Shown here one piece after another: positions 53,416 to 61,341 of a stretch of 64,000 bases of DNA. How positions within the stretch are numbered: position 1 is the stretch's first letter; every line of letters begins with the position of its first letter. The notes beneath the pieces were generated by a model. The model saw only the letters and a list, made by a program, of their open reading frames with translations, made no database searches and had not been told where the DNA came from. The stretch lies in contig CAVTWD010000001.1 of the NCBI GenBank assembly GCA_963738325.1, positions 806,001-870,000 of the forward strand, in the 5' to 3' direction. The position numbers were made by a program, and so were the translations under genes. Source of the DNA: CAVTWD01 sp963738325 (lineage in GTDB: Bacteria > Actinomycetota > Acidimicrobiia > Acidimicrobiales > Ilumatobacteraceae).

Positions 53416-54433
53416 GGAGCTGCTGGAGCCGCGGCCGGCCGAGGGGGAACGGACCGAGGAGGCGGGCCTGCGTCCACGGCACCTCGGAGAGTTCGTCGGC
53501 CAGAGCGAACTGAAGGAGCACCTTGCCATCGTGTTGGAGGCCGCTCGCCGTCGCGGTCAGGCGGCCGACCACCTCCTGCTGGCCGGCCCGCCAGGGCTTG
53601 GCAAGACGAGCCTGGGCGGGATCGTGGCGGCGGAGATGGGCGTGCGCCTCCACGTCACGTCGGGCCCGGCCCTGGAGCGCGCGGGTGATCTCGCGGCCAT
53701 CCTCACCAAGCTCGACGACGGCGAGGTCTTGTTCATCGACGAGATCCATCGGCTGGCCCGTCCCGTCGAGGAGATCCTCTACCCGGCCATGGAGGACTTC
53801 CAGCTCGACATCGTGGTCGGCAAGGGCCCGGCCGCGTCGTCGATCCGCCTGACATTGCCGAGGTTCACCCTGGTCGGCGCCACGACCCGCACCGGCCTCA
53901 TCACCGGCCCGTTGCGCGATCGGTTCGGGCTCGTGGCTCGCCTCGACTACTACGCGTCCAGCGAGCTGGCCGAGATCGCGGAACGGTCGGCGGGGATCCT
54001 CGGCGTCCGTATCGATCAGGCGGCGGCCGCCGAGATCGCGGGGCGAGCGCGCGGTACACCGCGCATCGCCAACCGGCTGCTGCGGCGCGTGCGCGACTTC
54101 GCCGAGGTGCGTGGTGACGGCACCGTCGATCTCGGCGTGGCCCGTGCCGGCCTGGCCACGTTCGGGGTCGACGAGCTCGGCCTCGACAAGGTCGACCGCG
54201 CCATCCTCACGTGTGTCTGCCAGCAATTCGGGGGCGGGCCCGTTGGCCTCTCGACCGTGTCGATCAGCGTGGGGGAGCAGCCCGAGACGGTGGAGGACGT
54301 CTACGAACCCTTCCTGATCCAGCAGGGCCTCCTGATGCGCACACCCCGCGGACGCGTCGCCACCCCGGCCGCCTTCGAGCACCTCGGGGTCCCGACCACC
54401 GGGCCGGCCTCGCCGGCGGGCCTGTTCGACTGA
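53408..54433 (+). CDS. ruvB: Holliday-junction branch-migration ATPase RuvB
   Basis: 341 residues. AAA+ motor: Walker A GPPGLGKTSL, Walker B VLFIDEIHRL, sensor 1 FTLVGATTRTG, arginine finger in PLRDRFG, and a winged-helix C terminus (GGPVGLSTVSISVGEQPETVEDVYEPFLIQQGLLMRTPRGRVAT). LRPRHLGEFVGQSELKEHL is the usual opening. It drives branch migration with RuvA. ATG 53408 lies inside the ruvA end, hence coupled. Confidence 0.97.
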   Translation: MREELLEPRPAEGERTEEAGLRPRHLGEFVGQSELKEHLAIVLEAARRRGQAADHLLLAGPPGLGKTSLGGIVAAEMGVRLHVTSGPALERAGDLAAILTKLDDGEVLFIDEIHRLARPVEEILYPAMEDFQLDIVVGKGPAASSIRLTLPRFTLVGATTRTGLITGPLRDRFGLVARLDYYASSELAEIAERSAGILGVRIDQAAAAEIAGRARGTPRIANRLLRRVRDFAEVRGDGTVDLGVARAGLATFGVDELGLDKVDRAILTCVCQQFGGGPVGLSTVSISVGEQPETVEDVYEPFLIQQGLLMRTPRGRVATPAAFEHLGVPTTGPASPAGLFD

Positions 54434-54460
54434 CGGCCCCGAAGGGTCCGCCCCCCGGCT

Positions 54461-55180
54461 TCAGCTCACCGGCAGGTACTTGCCCAGGAAGCCGGTCGTC
54501 AGCGCCCAGGCCGCGGCGGCCGCGTCGGGGTTGTGGAACATGGCCGACTCGTGGTTGTCGAACGCGTGGCCGGCGCCCGCGTGGATGTGGACCTCGGCCG
54601 CCTCCCGGCCACTGAACGCGGCCTCGATCGCCTCGACCTGGTCGCCGGGGATGTAGGGATCACCGTCGCCGAAATGGAACTGGATCGGGCAGGTGACCCG
54701 GTCGGCGAGGTCGAGCCCGGCCGCGATGTTCGAGCCGTAGTAGCTCACCGCCACGGCGGGTTGGGTCCGGGCCGCGACGTGGTAGGTGAGCAACCCTCCC
54801 ATGCAGAACCCCATCACGCCGGTGCCACCCTGGGCCTCCGCCTCGCCGGCCAGCGCGTGGAAGGCGGCCACGCAGTCGTCGATGCCCTTGGCGAAGTCGA
54901 ACTTGCCGACGATGGCCAACGAGGCCTGCAGCCCGGCTTCGTCGTGCTCGGACTCCCAGTTGCGCTGGATGCGCCAGAACACGTCGGGCGCGCCGACGAC
55001 GTAGCCGAGGGCGGCCAGTCGATCGCCCACCGCCTTGATGTAGGCACCGACGCCGAAGATCTCCTGCAGCAGCAGGATGGCCGGCCCGTGGCCGGCGTCG
55101 GGGATCCAGACGTGCAGATCGAAGCGGCCGTCGGGGACGGTGACCTGGTCGGTTCGGGTGGTCGTCATGCGCCGCATCAT
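54461..55180 (-). CDS. Dienelactone hydrolase family protein
   Basis: 239 residues, or 235 from the internal ATG at 55168. Alpha/beta hydrolase with a cysteine nucleophile, Cys126 in GVMGFCMGG, an Asp in HFGDGDPYIPGD and His in AGAGHAFDNH. ILLLQEIFGVGAYIKAVGDRLAALGYVV is the family opening. Members open lactones in aromatic degradation, but many act on other esters. It stands alone, convergent with ruvB (27 bp) and divergent from queA. Confidence 0.9.
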   Translation of the reverse strand: MMRRMTTTRTDQVTVPDGRFDLHVWIPDAGHGPAILLLQEIFGVGAYIKAVGDRLAALGYVVGAPDVFWRIQRNWESEHDEAGLQASLAIVGKFDFAKGIDDCVAAFHALAGEAEAQGGTGVMGFCMGGLLTYHVAARTQPAVAVSYYGSNIAAGLDLADRVTCPIQFHFGDGDPYIPGDQVEAIEAAFSGREAAEVHIHAGAGHAFDNHESAMFHNPDAAAAAWALTTGFLGKYLPVS

Positions 55181-55219
55181 GCCTGCTCGCGCTCCTGCCA
55201 GCCAGGAGCGGCGCGCTCG

Positions 55220-55225
55220 TAGGCT
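55220..55225 (+). promoter_or_regulatory. Putative -10 (TAGGCT) for a leaderless queA transcript
   Basis: TAGGCT ends 7 nt before GTG 55233, without a Shine-Dalgarno sequence. Confidence 0.45.
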
Positions 55226-55232
55226 GCGGGCG

Positions 55233-56247
55233 GTGCGAACGGCCGACTTCGACTACGCGTTGCCGCCAGCCCGCATCGCGGCAGACACCCGCCGAGCCGC
55301 GCGACGCTGCCCGCCTCCTCGTCGACCGCGGGCCGAGCGACGCGCCGGCGCACCGCCACGTCCGCGACCTCCCCGACCTCCTCCGCCCGGGTGATCTCGT
55401 GGTCGTGAACGACTCGCGCGTGATCCCGGCCCGGTTGCGGGTTTGGCGTCGCAGCGGAGGTCACGTCGAGCTGTTGCTGGTGGAGGCGCTCGACGCCTCC
55501 TGGCGCGCGTGGGAGGCCTTGGCCCGCCCGGCGCGGCGCCTGGCCCACGGCGAGGTGCTCGTCGACCACGACGGCAGGCCGGTCGTCACCGTCGGCCCTC
55601 GCCGGGGCGAAGCAGTGAGCGTCGAGCTGCTCTCCGCGGACCCGATGGCCACCCTGGCCAGGTTGGGCGAGGTGCCCCTGCCGCCCTACATCCACACGCC
55701 GCTCGCCGATCCCAACCGCTACCAGACGGTCTACGCACAGCGTCCCGGTTCGGTAGCCGCGCCGACGGCCGGGCTGCACCTGACGCCGGCCGTGCTCGAG
55801 CAGCTCGCCGCCAACGGGATCGGGCTGGCCCGGGTCGAGCTGGTCGTCGGCCTCGACACGTTCAAGCCGGTGGTGGTCGCGGACCCCGCCGACCATCCGA
55901 TGCACTCGGAGCGCTACCGGGTCGCACCCGCGGTGCTCGACCGCGTCGCGGAGATCCGGGCGGCCGGGGGGCGCGTCGTCGCGGTCGGCACCACCACGGT
56001 GCGAGCCCTCGAGAGCGCCGCCCGGCAGGAGACCGAGGGTCGCACGAGCCTCTTCATCCACCGCCCGTTCGACTGGCAGATTGTCGACGTCTTGATGACG
56101 AACTTCCACCTCCCGCGCACGACGTTGCTGATGCTCGTCGATGCCTTCGTGGGGGCGCGCTGGCGGAGGCTCTACGAGCAGGCGCTGGCGCAGGGGTACC
56201 GGTTCCTCTCCTTCGGCGATGCCATGTTGTCGGAGCGCGGCGCGTGA
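55233..56247 (+). CDS. queA: S-adenosylmethionine:tRNA ribosyltransferase-isomerase QueA (frameshift near 55280)
   Basis: About 338 residues. It moves the ribose of SAM to preQ1 in tRNA to give epoxyqueuosine. RTADFDYALPPARIA opens the protein. One extra base near 55280 puts QTPAEPRDAARLLVDR in the next frame. Then VVVNDSRVIPARL, PLPPYIHTPLADPNRYQTVYAQRPGSVAAPTAGLHLTP and TNFHLPRTTLLMLVDAFVG, all QueA signatures. The stop overlaps the tgt start (GTGA). Confidence 0.92.
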
Positions 56248-57341
56248 AGGTGCTGCTCGACGTGACCGCCACCGACGGACCGGCCCGCACTGGCGTGGCC
56301 CACACCGCGCGCGGCACTTACCGCACCCCGTGCTTCATGCCGGTCGGCACCAGGGGCGTGGTGAAACACCTGAGCGCGGCGGACCACGACGAGCTCGGCG
56401 TGGAGGTGGTGCTGGCCAACTCGTACCACCTGATGCTGCGCCCGGGGGAGGAGACGGTCGCCGCGCTCGGCGGGCTGCCCGGCTTCGCCGGCTGGAAGGG
56501 CTTGTTCCTCACCGACTCGGGGGGCTACCAGGTCTTCTCGTTGGGCCCCGATGTCGATGAGGACGGGGTCACGTTCCGCTCGGTCTACGACGGCTCCCGC
56601 CACCGTTTGACCCCCGAACACGCCGTCGCGCTGCAGGAGCAGCTCGGCGCCGACACCCAGATGGCCCTCGACGTGTGCCCCGGCCTCCCGGCGCCTCCCG
56701 AGGTCGTCCGCCTCGCCGTCGAGCGCACCGCGGCCTGGGCCAAGCGGGCCCGCGGCGCCCACGCTCGCCGCGACGAGCAGGCGCTGTTCGGCATCGTCCA
56801 GGGCGGCGCCGACCCGCGCCTGCGAGCCGAGAGCGCTCGGCGCACCGCAGAGCTCGACTTCGACGGCTACGGCATCGGAGGCCTCTCGGTCGGCGAGCCC
56901 AGGGCGGAGATGCTGCCGGCCCTGGCCGCCGCCCTGGCCGAGCTGCCTTCCGACCAGCCTCGCTACCTCATGGGCGTGGGCGACCCGACGTCGCTGGTCG
57001 AAGCGGTCGCCCTCGGCGTGGACCAGTTCGACTGCGTGCTCCCCACCCGCCTCGGCCGCCACGGCAGCGCCCTCACCGGGGCCGGGCGCTTCCAGGTCCG
57101 CACCGCCGCTCAGCGCCTTCGCGACGACCCGATCGACCCGGACTGCGCTTGTGCCGTATGCAGGCGGCACTCGCGCGGGTACCTCCGCCACCTGTTCCAG
57201 GTGGGCGAGCCGACCGCGGCCCGCCTGCTCACCCTGCACAACCTGGCGTGGATCCTCCACCTCGTCGACCGGGTTCGCGAGGCCATCACGGCCGGCACCC
57301 TGAGCCAGCTGAGAGCCGAGGTCATGGCCGTCTGGGGTTGA
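56244..57341 (+). CDS. tgt: tRNA-guanine transglycosylase
   Basis: 365 residues from GTG 56244. Exchanges guanine 34 for preQ1. FMPVGTRGVVKHL and LANSYHLMLRPGEE open the barrel; FLTDSGGYQVFSL holds the first Asp, DQFDCVLPTRLGRHGSAL the nucleophilic Asp region, and CACAVCRRHSRGYLRHLF the zinc site (three Cys, one His). The bacterial type by length. Other queuosine genes (queC, queD, queE, queF, queG) are not in the window. Coupled to queA. Confidence 0.96.
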   Translation: MKVLLDVTATDGPARTGVAHTARGTYRTPCFMPVGTRGVVKHLSAADHDELGVEVVLANSYHLMLRPGEETVAALGGLPGFAGWKGLFLTDSGGYQVFSLGPDVDEDGVTFRSVYDGSRHRLTPEHAVALQEQLGADTQMALDVCPGLPAPPEVVRLAVERTAAWAKRARGAHARRDEQALFGIVQGGADPRLRAESARRTAELDFDGYGIGGLSVGEPRAEMLPALAAALAELPSDQPRYLMGVGDPTSLVEAVALGVDQFDCVLPTRLGRHGSALTGAGRFQVRTAAQRLRDDPIDPDCACAVCRRHSRGYLRHLFQVGEPTAARLLTLHNLAWILHLVDRVREAITAGTLSQLRAEVMAVWG

Positions 57342-57414
57342 CCTGCCGCGTCGTGGGCTCGGAAGGTACGCTTGAACCTTGGCCGGCCCGGCCCCTCGAC
57401 CCCTGGATCGTGTC

Positions 57415-57852
57415 ATGAGCATCCTCTTCCTTCTCGCTCTCCCCGTCCTCATGTACCTCCTGCTGATCCGGCCGCAACAGAAGCGGCTCCGCGACCAGCG
57501 GGAGATGCTCGCCGCCGTGCAGGAGGGTGACGAGATCGTCACGACCGGCGGGATCTTCGGCTATGTGAACGCGATCGAGGGCGACACCATCTGGCTCGAG
57601 ATCGCCGAGGGCACCGAGATCCGCGTCGCCAAGGCCGCGGTCATGAAGCGCACCCAGGGCGCCGAGACGGATGCCGCCCACGGCGCCGCCGGCGCGGAGG
57701 ACGCCACCGCCGATGCGCCGAGCGTCGAACCCTCCACCAACGGGTCTCCCTCCTCGCGGGCAACTTCGAACGGGCTGACGCCGGCCGCGGACGCCGACGC
57801 CGCCGAGGACGAGACCACCGACGCCGGCCCCGAGGCAGGCGGCGAGCGCTGA
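57415..57852 (+). CDS. yajC: Sec translocon accessory subunit YajC
   Basis: 145 residues. One N-terminal membrane helix (MSILFLLALPVLMYLLLIRPQQKRLRDQREMLAAVQEGDEIVTTGGIFG) and the SH3-like cytoplasmic part that follows define YajC. An unusually long acidic, Ala/Thr-rich tail (residues 85-145) follows the conserved core and has no known role. It precedes secD by 4 bp, the usual yajC-secD-secF order. Confidence 0.92.
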   Translation: MSILFLLALPVLMYLLLIRPQQKRLRDQREMLAAVQEGDEIVTTGGIFGYVNAIEGDTIWLEIAEGTEIRVAKAAVMKRTQGAETDAAHGAAGAEDATADAPSVEPSTNGSPSSRATSNGLTPAADADAAEDETTDAGPEAGGER

Positions 57853-57856
57853 CGCG

Positions 57857-59419
57857 ATGCAGAACCGACGACTTTGGATCTCGCTCATCGGCATCGTCGC
57901 CGTTGCTGCGGTCGCGCTGATCGCCACGTTCGTCGTCGGCAACAAGCCCGCGCTGGGCCTCGACCTCCAGGGGGGCGCGTCGGTGGTGCTTCAGCCCAAG
58001 GACAAGGTCGACTCGGGCACCCTCGACACCGCCATCCAGATCATCCGCAACCGCGTCGACGGCTTGGGCGTGGCCGAGCCGGAGATCGTGCGGCAGGGCA
58101 ACGCCGTCGTCGTCAACCTGCCCGGGGTGAAGGACCAGGACCGTGCTTTGCAGGTGGTCGGCCAGACGGCCGAGCTGCGGTTCCGGCCCGTGCTCGAGGC
58201 CCTGCCCCCCGAGTCCTCCTCGACCACGACCCCAGGCGCGTCGACGACCGTCGCCGGTGCCACCACGACCGTCGCCGGTGCCACCACGGTGCCCGGCGCC
58301 ACGACGGTGCCCACGGCCACCACCGCGTCGACGGCCACCACGGTGGTGCCCACCACCCCCGCGACGCAGGACGACCCCACGAAGGAAGTGGTGCTGCCGG
58401 AGAAGGACTCCAAGGGTCAGGTGACCGCCCGCTATCGCCTCGGCCCCGCCTTCCTCACCGGCTCCGCCGTCGAGTCGGCTCAGACCAAGTTCGACGACTC
58501 CACCGGCCAGTACACGGTCGACCTCACGCTCAAGGGCGGCAAGAACGGCATCGACACCTTCAACACGATCGCGCAGCAGTGCTTCAGCGGCGCCGCCAAC
58601 TGCCCGGCCGTCACCAACACGACCGGCGCCATCGCGATCACCCTCGACGGCGTGGTGAAGTCGGCGCCGGCCATCCAGCCGGGCCAGACCTCCTTCAGCC
58701 CCTTCACCCGTGACCAGATCCAGATCTCGGGCAACTTCAAGCAGAAGGAAGCCAACGATCTCACGCTGGTGCTGAAGTACGGCGCCCTCCCGGTGCAACT
58801 CGTGCCGCAGGCGGTCCAGACGGTGTCGGCCACGCTCGGCAAGGACTCGCTGCGGGCCGGCATCGCGGCCGGCCTCGTCGGGCTGTTCCTCGTCGTGACC
58901 TTCATGATCTGCTACTACCGGGGCCTCGGCCTCGTGGTCCTCGCCGGGCTCTGCGTGTCGGGCGCGCTCCTCTGGTCGGTGATCGCCTACCTCGGCGCCA
59001 ATCAGGGCCTCGCCCTGACGCTCGCGGGCGCCACCGGGATCATCGTGTCGATCGGCGTGACCGTCGACTCCTACGTCGTCTACTTCGAACGTCTCAAGGA
59101 CGACGTCCGGGCCGGCAAGACGCTGCGCAACTCGGCGACGAAGGGCTTCTCCAGCGCCTACCGCACCATCCTTGCCGCCGACCTCGTGTCGCTGATCGGC
59201 GCCATCATCCTCTGGTACTTCACGGTGGGCTCGGTGCGAGGCTTCGCCTTCTTCCTCGGCCTCTCGACCATCCTCGACATGATCGTCGCCTACTTCTTCA
59301 CCCGCCCGGCCGTCATCCTCATCGGTCGGTCGAAGCGCTTCGGGAGCCGCAGCAAGGTGCTCGGCGTCACCACGGGTGAAGCCAAAGTGGAGAAGGTGCT
59401 CGTGGGAGCGTCGTCGTGA
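57857..59419 (+). CDS. secD: Protein translocase subunit SecD
   Basis: 520 residues. One N-terminal helix, ALGLDLQGGASVVLQ (the D1/P1 start), then a large exported domain. This domain carries an Ala/Thr-rich insertion (about residues 118-175) built from a repeated VAGATT unit. The C-terminal five helices follow, with GATGIIVSIGVTVDSYVVYFERLKDDVRAGKTLRNSATKGFSSAYRTI, the SecD-defining motif. It uses the proton gradient to pull exported proteins. Complete; overlaps secF by 4 bp (GTGA). Confidence 0.96.
   Translation: MQNRRLWISLIGIVAVAAVALIATFVVGNKPALGLDLQGGASVVLQPKDKVDSGTLDTAIQIIRNRVDGLGVAEPEIVRQGNAVVVNLPGVKDQDRALQVVGQTAELRFRPVLEALPPESSSTTTPGASTTVAGATTTVAGATTVPGATTVPTATTASTATTVVPTTPATQDDPTKEVVLPEKDSKGQVTARYRLGPAFLTGSAVESAQTKFDDSTGQYTVDLTLKGGKNGIDTFNTIAQQCFSGAANCPAVTNTTGAIAITLDGVVKSAPAIQPGQTSFSPFTRDQIQISGNFKQKEANDLTLVLKYGALPVQLVPQAVQTVSATLGKDSLRAGIAAGLVGLFLVVTFMICYYRGLGLVVLAGLCVSGALLWSVIAYLGANQGLALTLAGATGIIVSIGVTVDSYVVYFERLKDDVRAGKTLRNSATKGFSSAYRTILAADLVSLIGAIILWYFTVGSVRGFAFFLGLSTILDMIVAYFFTRPAVILIGRSKRFGSRSKVLGVTTGEAKVEKVLVGASS
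58246..58330 (+). repeat. Short tandem repeat inside secD encoding an Ala/Thr linker
   Basis: Units of about 18-21 nt (GTCGCCGGTGCCACCACG and variants) occur four or five times, coding for VAGATT and VPGATT repeats in the exported domain of SecD. Confidence 0.6.
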
Positions 59420-60618
59420 CCGCCGTTCTCGACGGTCAGACCCCCGTCAAGACGAGCGTCTGGCACCGCCTTTACCACGGCGAGACGACGTTCGATTTCG
59501 TGGGACGCCGGAAGATCGGTTTCATGATCTCCGGCATCATCATCGTCCTGTCGATCGTGTCCTTGGCCTTCCGCGGCCTGAACCTCGGCATCGACTTCGA
59601 GGGCGGTGTGGCCTGGGAGCTCAGCGCATCGAAGCTCACGAGCGACGGCGCCAAGCAGATCCTGTCGGCCAACGACATCAACACCACTGACGCCAAGGTC
59701 CAGACGCTGAGCTCGGCCTCGGGCGAGCGGCTGCGCATCCAGGTCGGTTCGCAGCCGACCGAAGTCCAATCGAAGGTGCGTGAGGAGCTGGCGTCCAAAG
59801 CCGGGGTCGACCTCCAAGAGGTGAGTCTCAACTCGGTGAGCGCGACGTGGGGTTCGGAGATCACCGACAAGGCGATCCGCGCCCTCGTGATCTTCTTCAT
59901 CGCCATCACGATCTACATCTCGTTGCGCTTCGAGTGGAAGATGGCCGTCGGCGCGCTGGGCGCCGTGCTCCACGACGTGCTCATCAGCGTCGGCGTGTAC
60001 TCGATCTTCGGTTTCGAGGTCACGCCGGCCACGGTGATCGCATTCCTCACCATCCTCGGGTTCTCGCTCTACGACACCATCGTCGTCTTCGACAAGGTCC
60101 ACGAGAACACCAAACGGATGGGTGGCGGCCGCTACACCTACAGCGACATCGTCAACCTGTCGATGAACCAGGTGCTGATGCGGTCGTTGAACACCAGCCT
60201 CGCCGCGGTGCTCCCGGTGCTGTCGTTGCTCGTCGTCGGTTCGTGGATGCTCGGGGCCATCGCCCTGCAGGACTTCGCCCTGGCCCTGCTCGTCGGTCTC
60301 ATCACCGGCTCGTACTCGTCGATCTTCATCGCCACCCCCATCCTCGCCATGCTCAAGGAGCGCGAGCCGCGGTACCGGGCCGCCCGCCAGCGGCTCGAGC
60401 GCCAGGCGGGACGGGCTCCGGCCGAGGCTCGCATCGCCGCCAGCGAGCGGGAGTCGCTCGCCGCCGAGTCCGACGCCGACGCCGGCGTGCCGGCAGCCGT
60501 GGCGCCGGCCGCCGCAGTCGTTGGCGGATCGAGCAACGGGGCCACGAAGCCAGCGCCGAGCCGGCCGTCGTCCGGCCTCACCCACCCGCCTCGGCCCCGC
60601 AAGAAGAAGCGCCGGTAG
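59416..60618 (+). CDS. secF: Protein translocase subunit SecF
   Basis: 400 residues from GTG 59416. NLGIDFEGGVAWEL, the exported domain, and FLTILGFSLYDTIVVFDKVHENTKRM plus LSMNQVLMRSLNTSLAAVLPVLSLL in the membrane part are SecF signatures. The tail after residue 320 is a long low-complexity basic/Ala/Pro-rich extension ending PPRPRKKKRR. Coupled to secD. Confidence 0.96.
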   Translation: MTAVLDGQTPVKTSVWHRLYHGETTFDFVGRRKIGFMISGIIIVLSIVSLAFRGLNLGIDFEGGVAWELSASKLTSDGAKQILSANDINTTDAKVQTLSSASGERLRIQVGSQPTEVQSKVREELASKAGVDLQEVSLNSVSATWGSEITDKAIRALVIFFIAITIYISLRFEWKMAVGALGAVLHDVLISVGVYSIFGFEVTPATVIAFLTILGFSLYDTIVVFDKVHENTKRMGGGRYTYSDIVNLSMNQVLMRSLNTSLAAVLPVLSLLVVGSWMLGAIALQDFALALLVGLITGSYSSIFIATPILAMLKEREPRYRAARQRLERQAGRAPAEARIAASERESLAAESDADAGVPAAVAPAAAVVGGSSNGATKPAPSRPSSGLTHPPRPRKKKRR

Positions 60619-60624
60619 GGGTGA

Positions 60625-60655
60625 CGAAGGGGGGGAGGAGACCTTCGCCCCTTCG
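60625..60655 (+). terminator. Hairpin terminator after secF
   Basis: CGAAGGGG (60625-60632) pairs with CCCCTTCG (60648-60655); the 15-nt loop contains a further GAAGG-like/CCTTC element. It begins 7 bp after the secF stop. Confidence 0.65.
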
Positions 60656-60717
60656 AGATACGAGCTCCGGTCGAGCGGTTGCCAAGCCGGATCGACCTCC
60701 GTACGAAAAGCCTTGTC
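60625..60717 (-). repeat. Dispersed intergenic repeat with terminator arm, copy 2
   Basis: On the minus strand this reads GACAAGGCTTTTCGTACGGAG plus GTCG (60693-60717), then 38 bp further the GAAGGGG arm hairpin (60625-60655). It matches the order and sequence of 50602-50669. The two hairpin segments share 28 of 32 bases by eye. Confidence 0.65.
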
Positions 60718-60788
60718 AGGCCGGCTGATGTCGGGCGTCCCCCACCACGAGCGAGGGGTGCCCTCCGGGGGCGGGCGCGACCCGGCGG

Positions 60789-60794
60789 TATCCT
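60789..60794 (+). promoter_or_regulatory. Putative -10 (TATCCT) for a leaderless apt transcript
   Basis: TATCCT ends 6 nt before GTG 60801. No Shine-Dalgarno sequence before either GTG 60801 or GTG 60804. Confidence 0.5.
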
Positions 60795-60800
60795 GGCCCT

Positions 60801-61331
60801 GTGGTGATCGAAGGCGCGTGGTTGCGTCAGTACATCCGTGACATCCCGGACTTCCCGCAGCCGGGCGTGTCGTTCAAGGACGTCACGCCGCTGCTCGGCC
60901 ACACCGACGCGTTCCGATTCGTGGTCGATGCCATCGCCGACCACTTCGCCGGCGTGCCGGTCGATCGCGTGATCGGCATCGAGGCGAGGGGGTTCATCAT
61001 CGCCGCGCCCGTGGCCTACCGATGCGGGGCGGCCTTCGTCCCCATCCGCAAGTCGGGCAAGTTGCCCTGGGCCGTCGCCCGCGAGGAGTACGCCCTGGAG
61101 TACGGCACCGACCGCCTCGAGATCCACCGCGACGCCATCCATCCCGGCGAGCGCATCCTGGTGGTGGACGACGTGCTCGCCACCGGCGGCACCGCCTCGG
61201 CGGCGGTGCGCCTCGTGGAGGGGCTCGGGGGTGTCGTCGTCGGGCTCGGCTTCCTGATCGAGCTGGCGTTCCTCGGTGGCCGCAGCAAGCTCGGCGAGCG
61301 TGATCTCGTCAACCTGGTGACCTACGAGTAG
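60801..61331 (+). CDS. apt: Adenine phosphoribosyltransferase
   Basis: 176 residues. PRPP-binding loop VVDDVLATGGTASAAVRL, DIPDFPQPGVSFKDVTPLL and VIGIEARGFIIAAPVAYRCGAAFVPIRKSGKLPW are Apt signatures. It salvages adenine to AMP. Placed just before rel in many bacteria including M. tuberculosis; 10 bp separate its stop from the rel start. Confidence 0.95.
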   Translation: MVIEGAWLRQYIRDIPDFPQPGVSFKDVTPLLGHTDAFRFVVDAIADHFAGVPVDRVIGIEARGFIIAAPVAYRCGAAFVPIRKSGKLPWAVAREEYALEYGTDRLEIHRDAIHPGERILVVDDVLATGGTASAAVRLVEGLGGVVVGLGFLIELAFLGGRSKLGERDLVNLVTYE

Positions 61332-61341
61332 GAGGGCGGGG

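Noticed and set aside
57338..57372. Promoter TTGACC plus TACGCT before yajC
   Set aside because: The spacer would be 23 bp, too long for a standard promoter; read-through from tgt is as likely.
57641..58798. Minus-strand frame of 385 codons with GHRGGGGH-like repeats
   Set aside because: It is the antisense of the yajC tail and the Thr/Ala repeats of secD; its low complexity reflects those repeats.
60619..60800. Possible tRNA or small RNA between secF and apt
   Set aside because: The stems seen are a terminator hairpin and parts of the dispersed repeat; no cloverleaf or TTC-containing T-arm fits.
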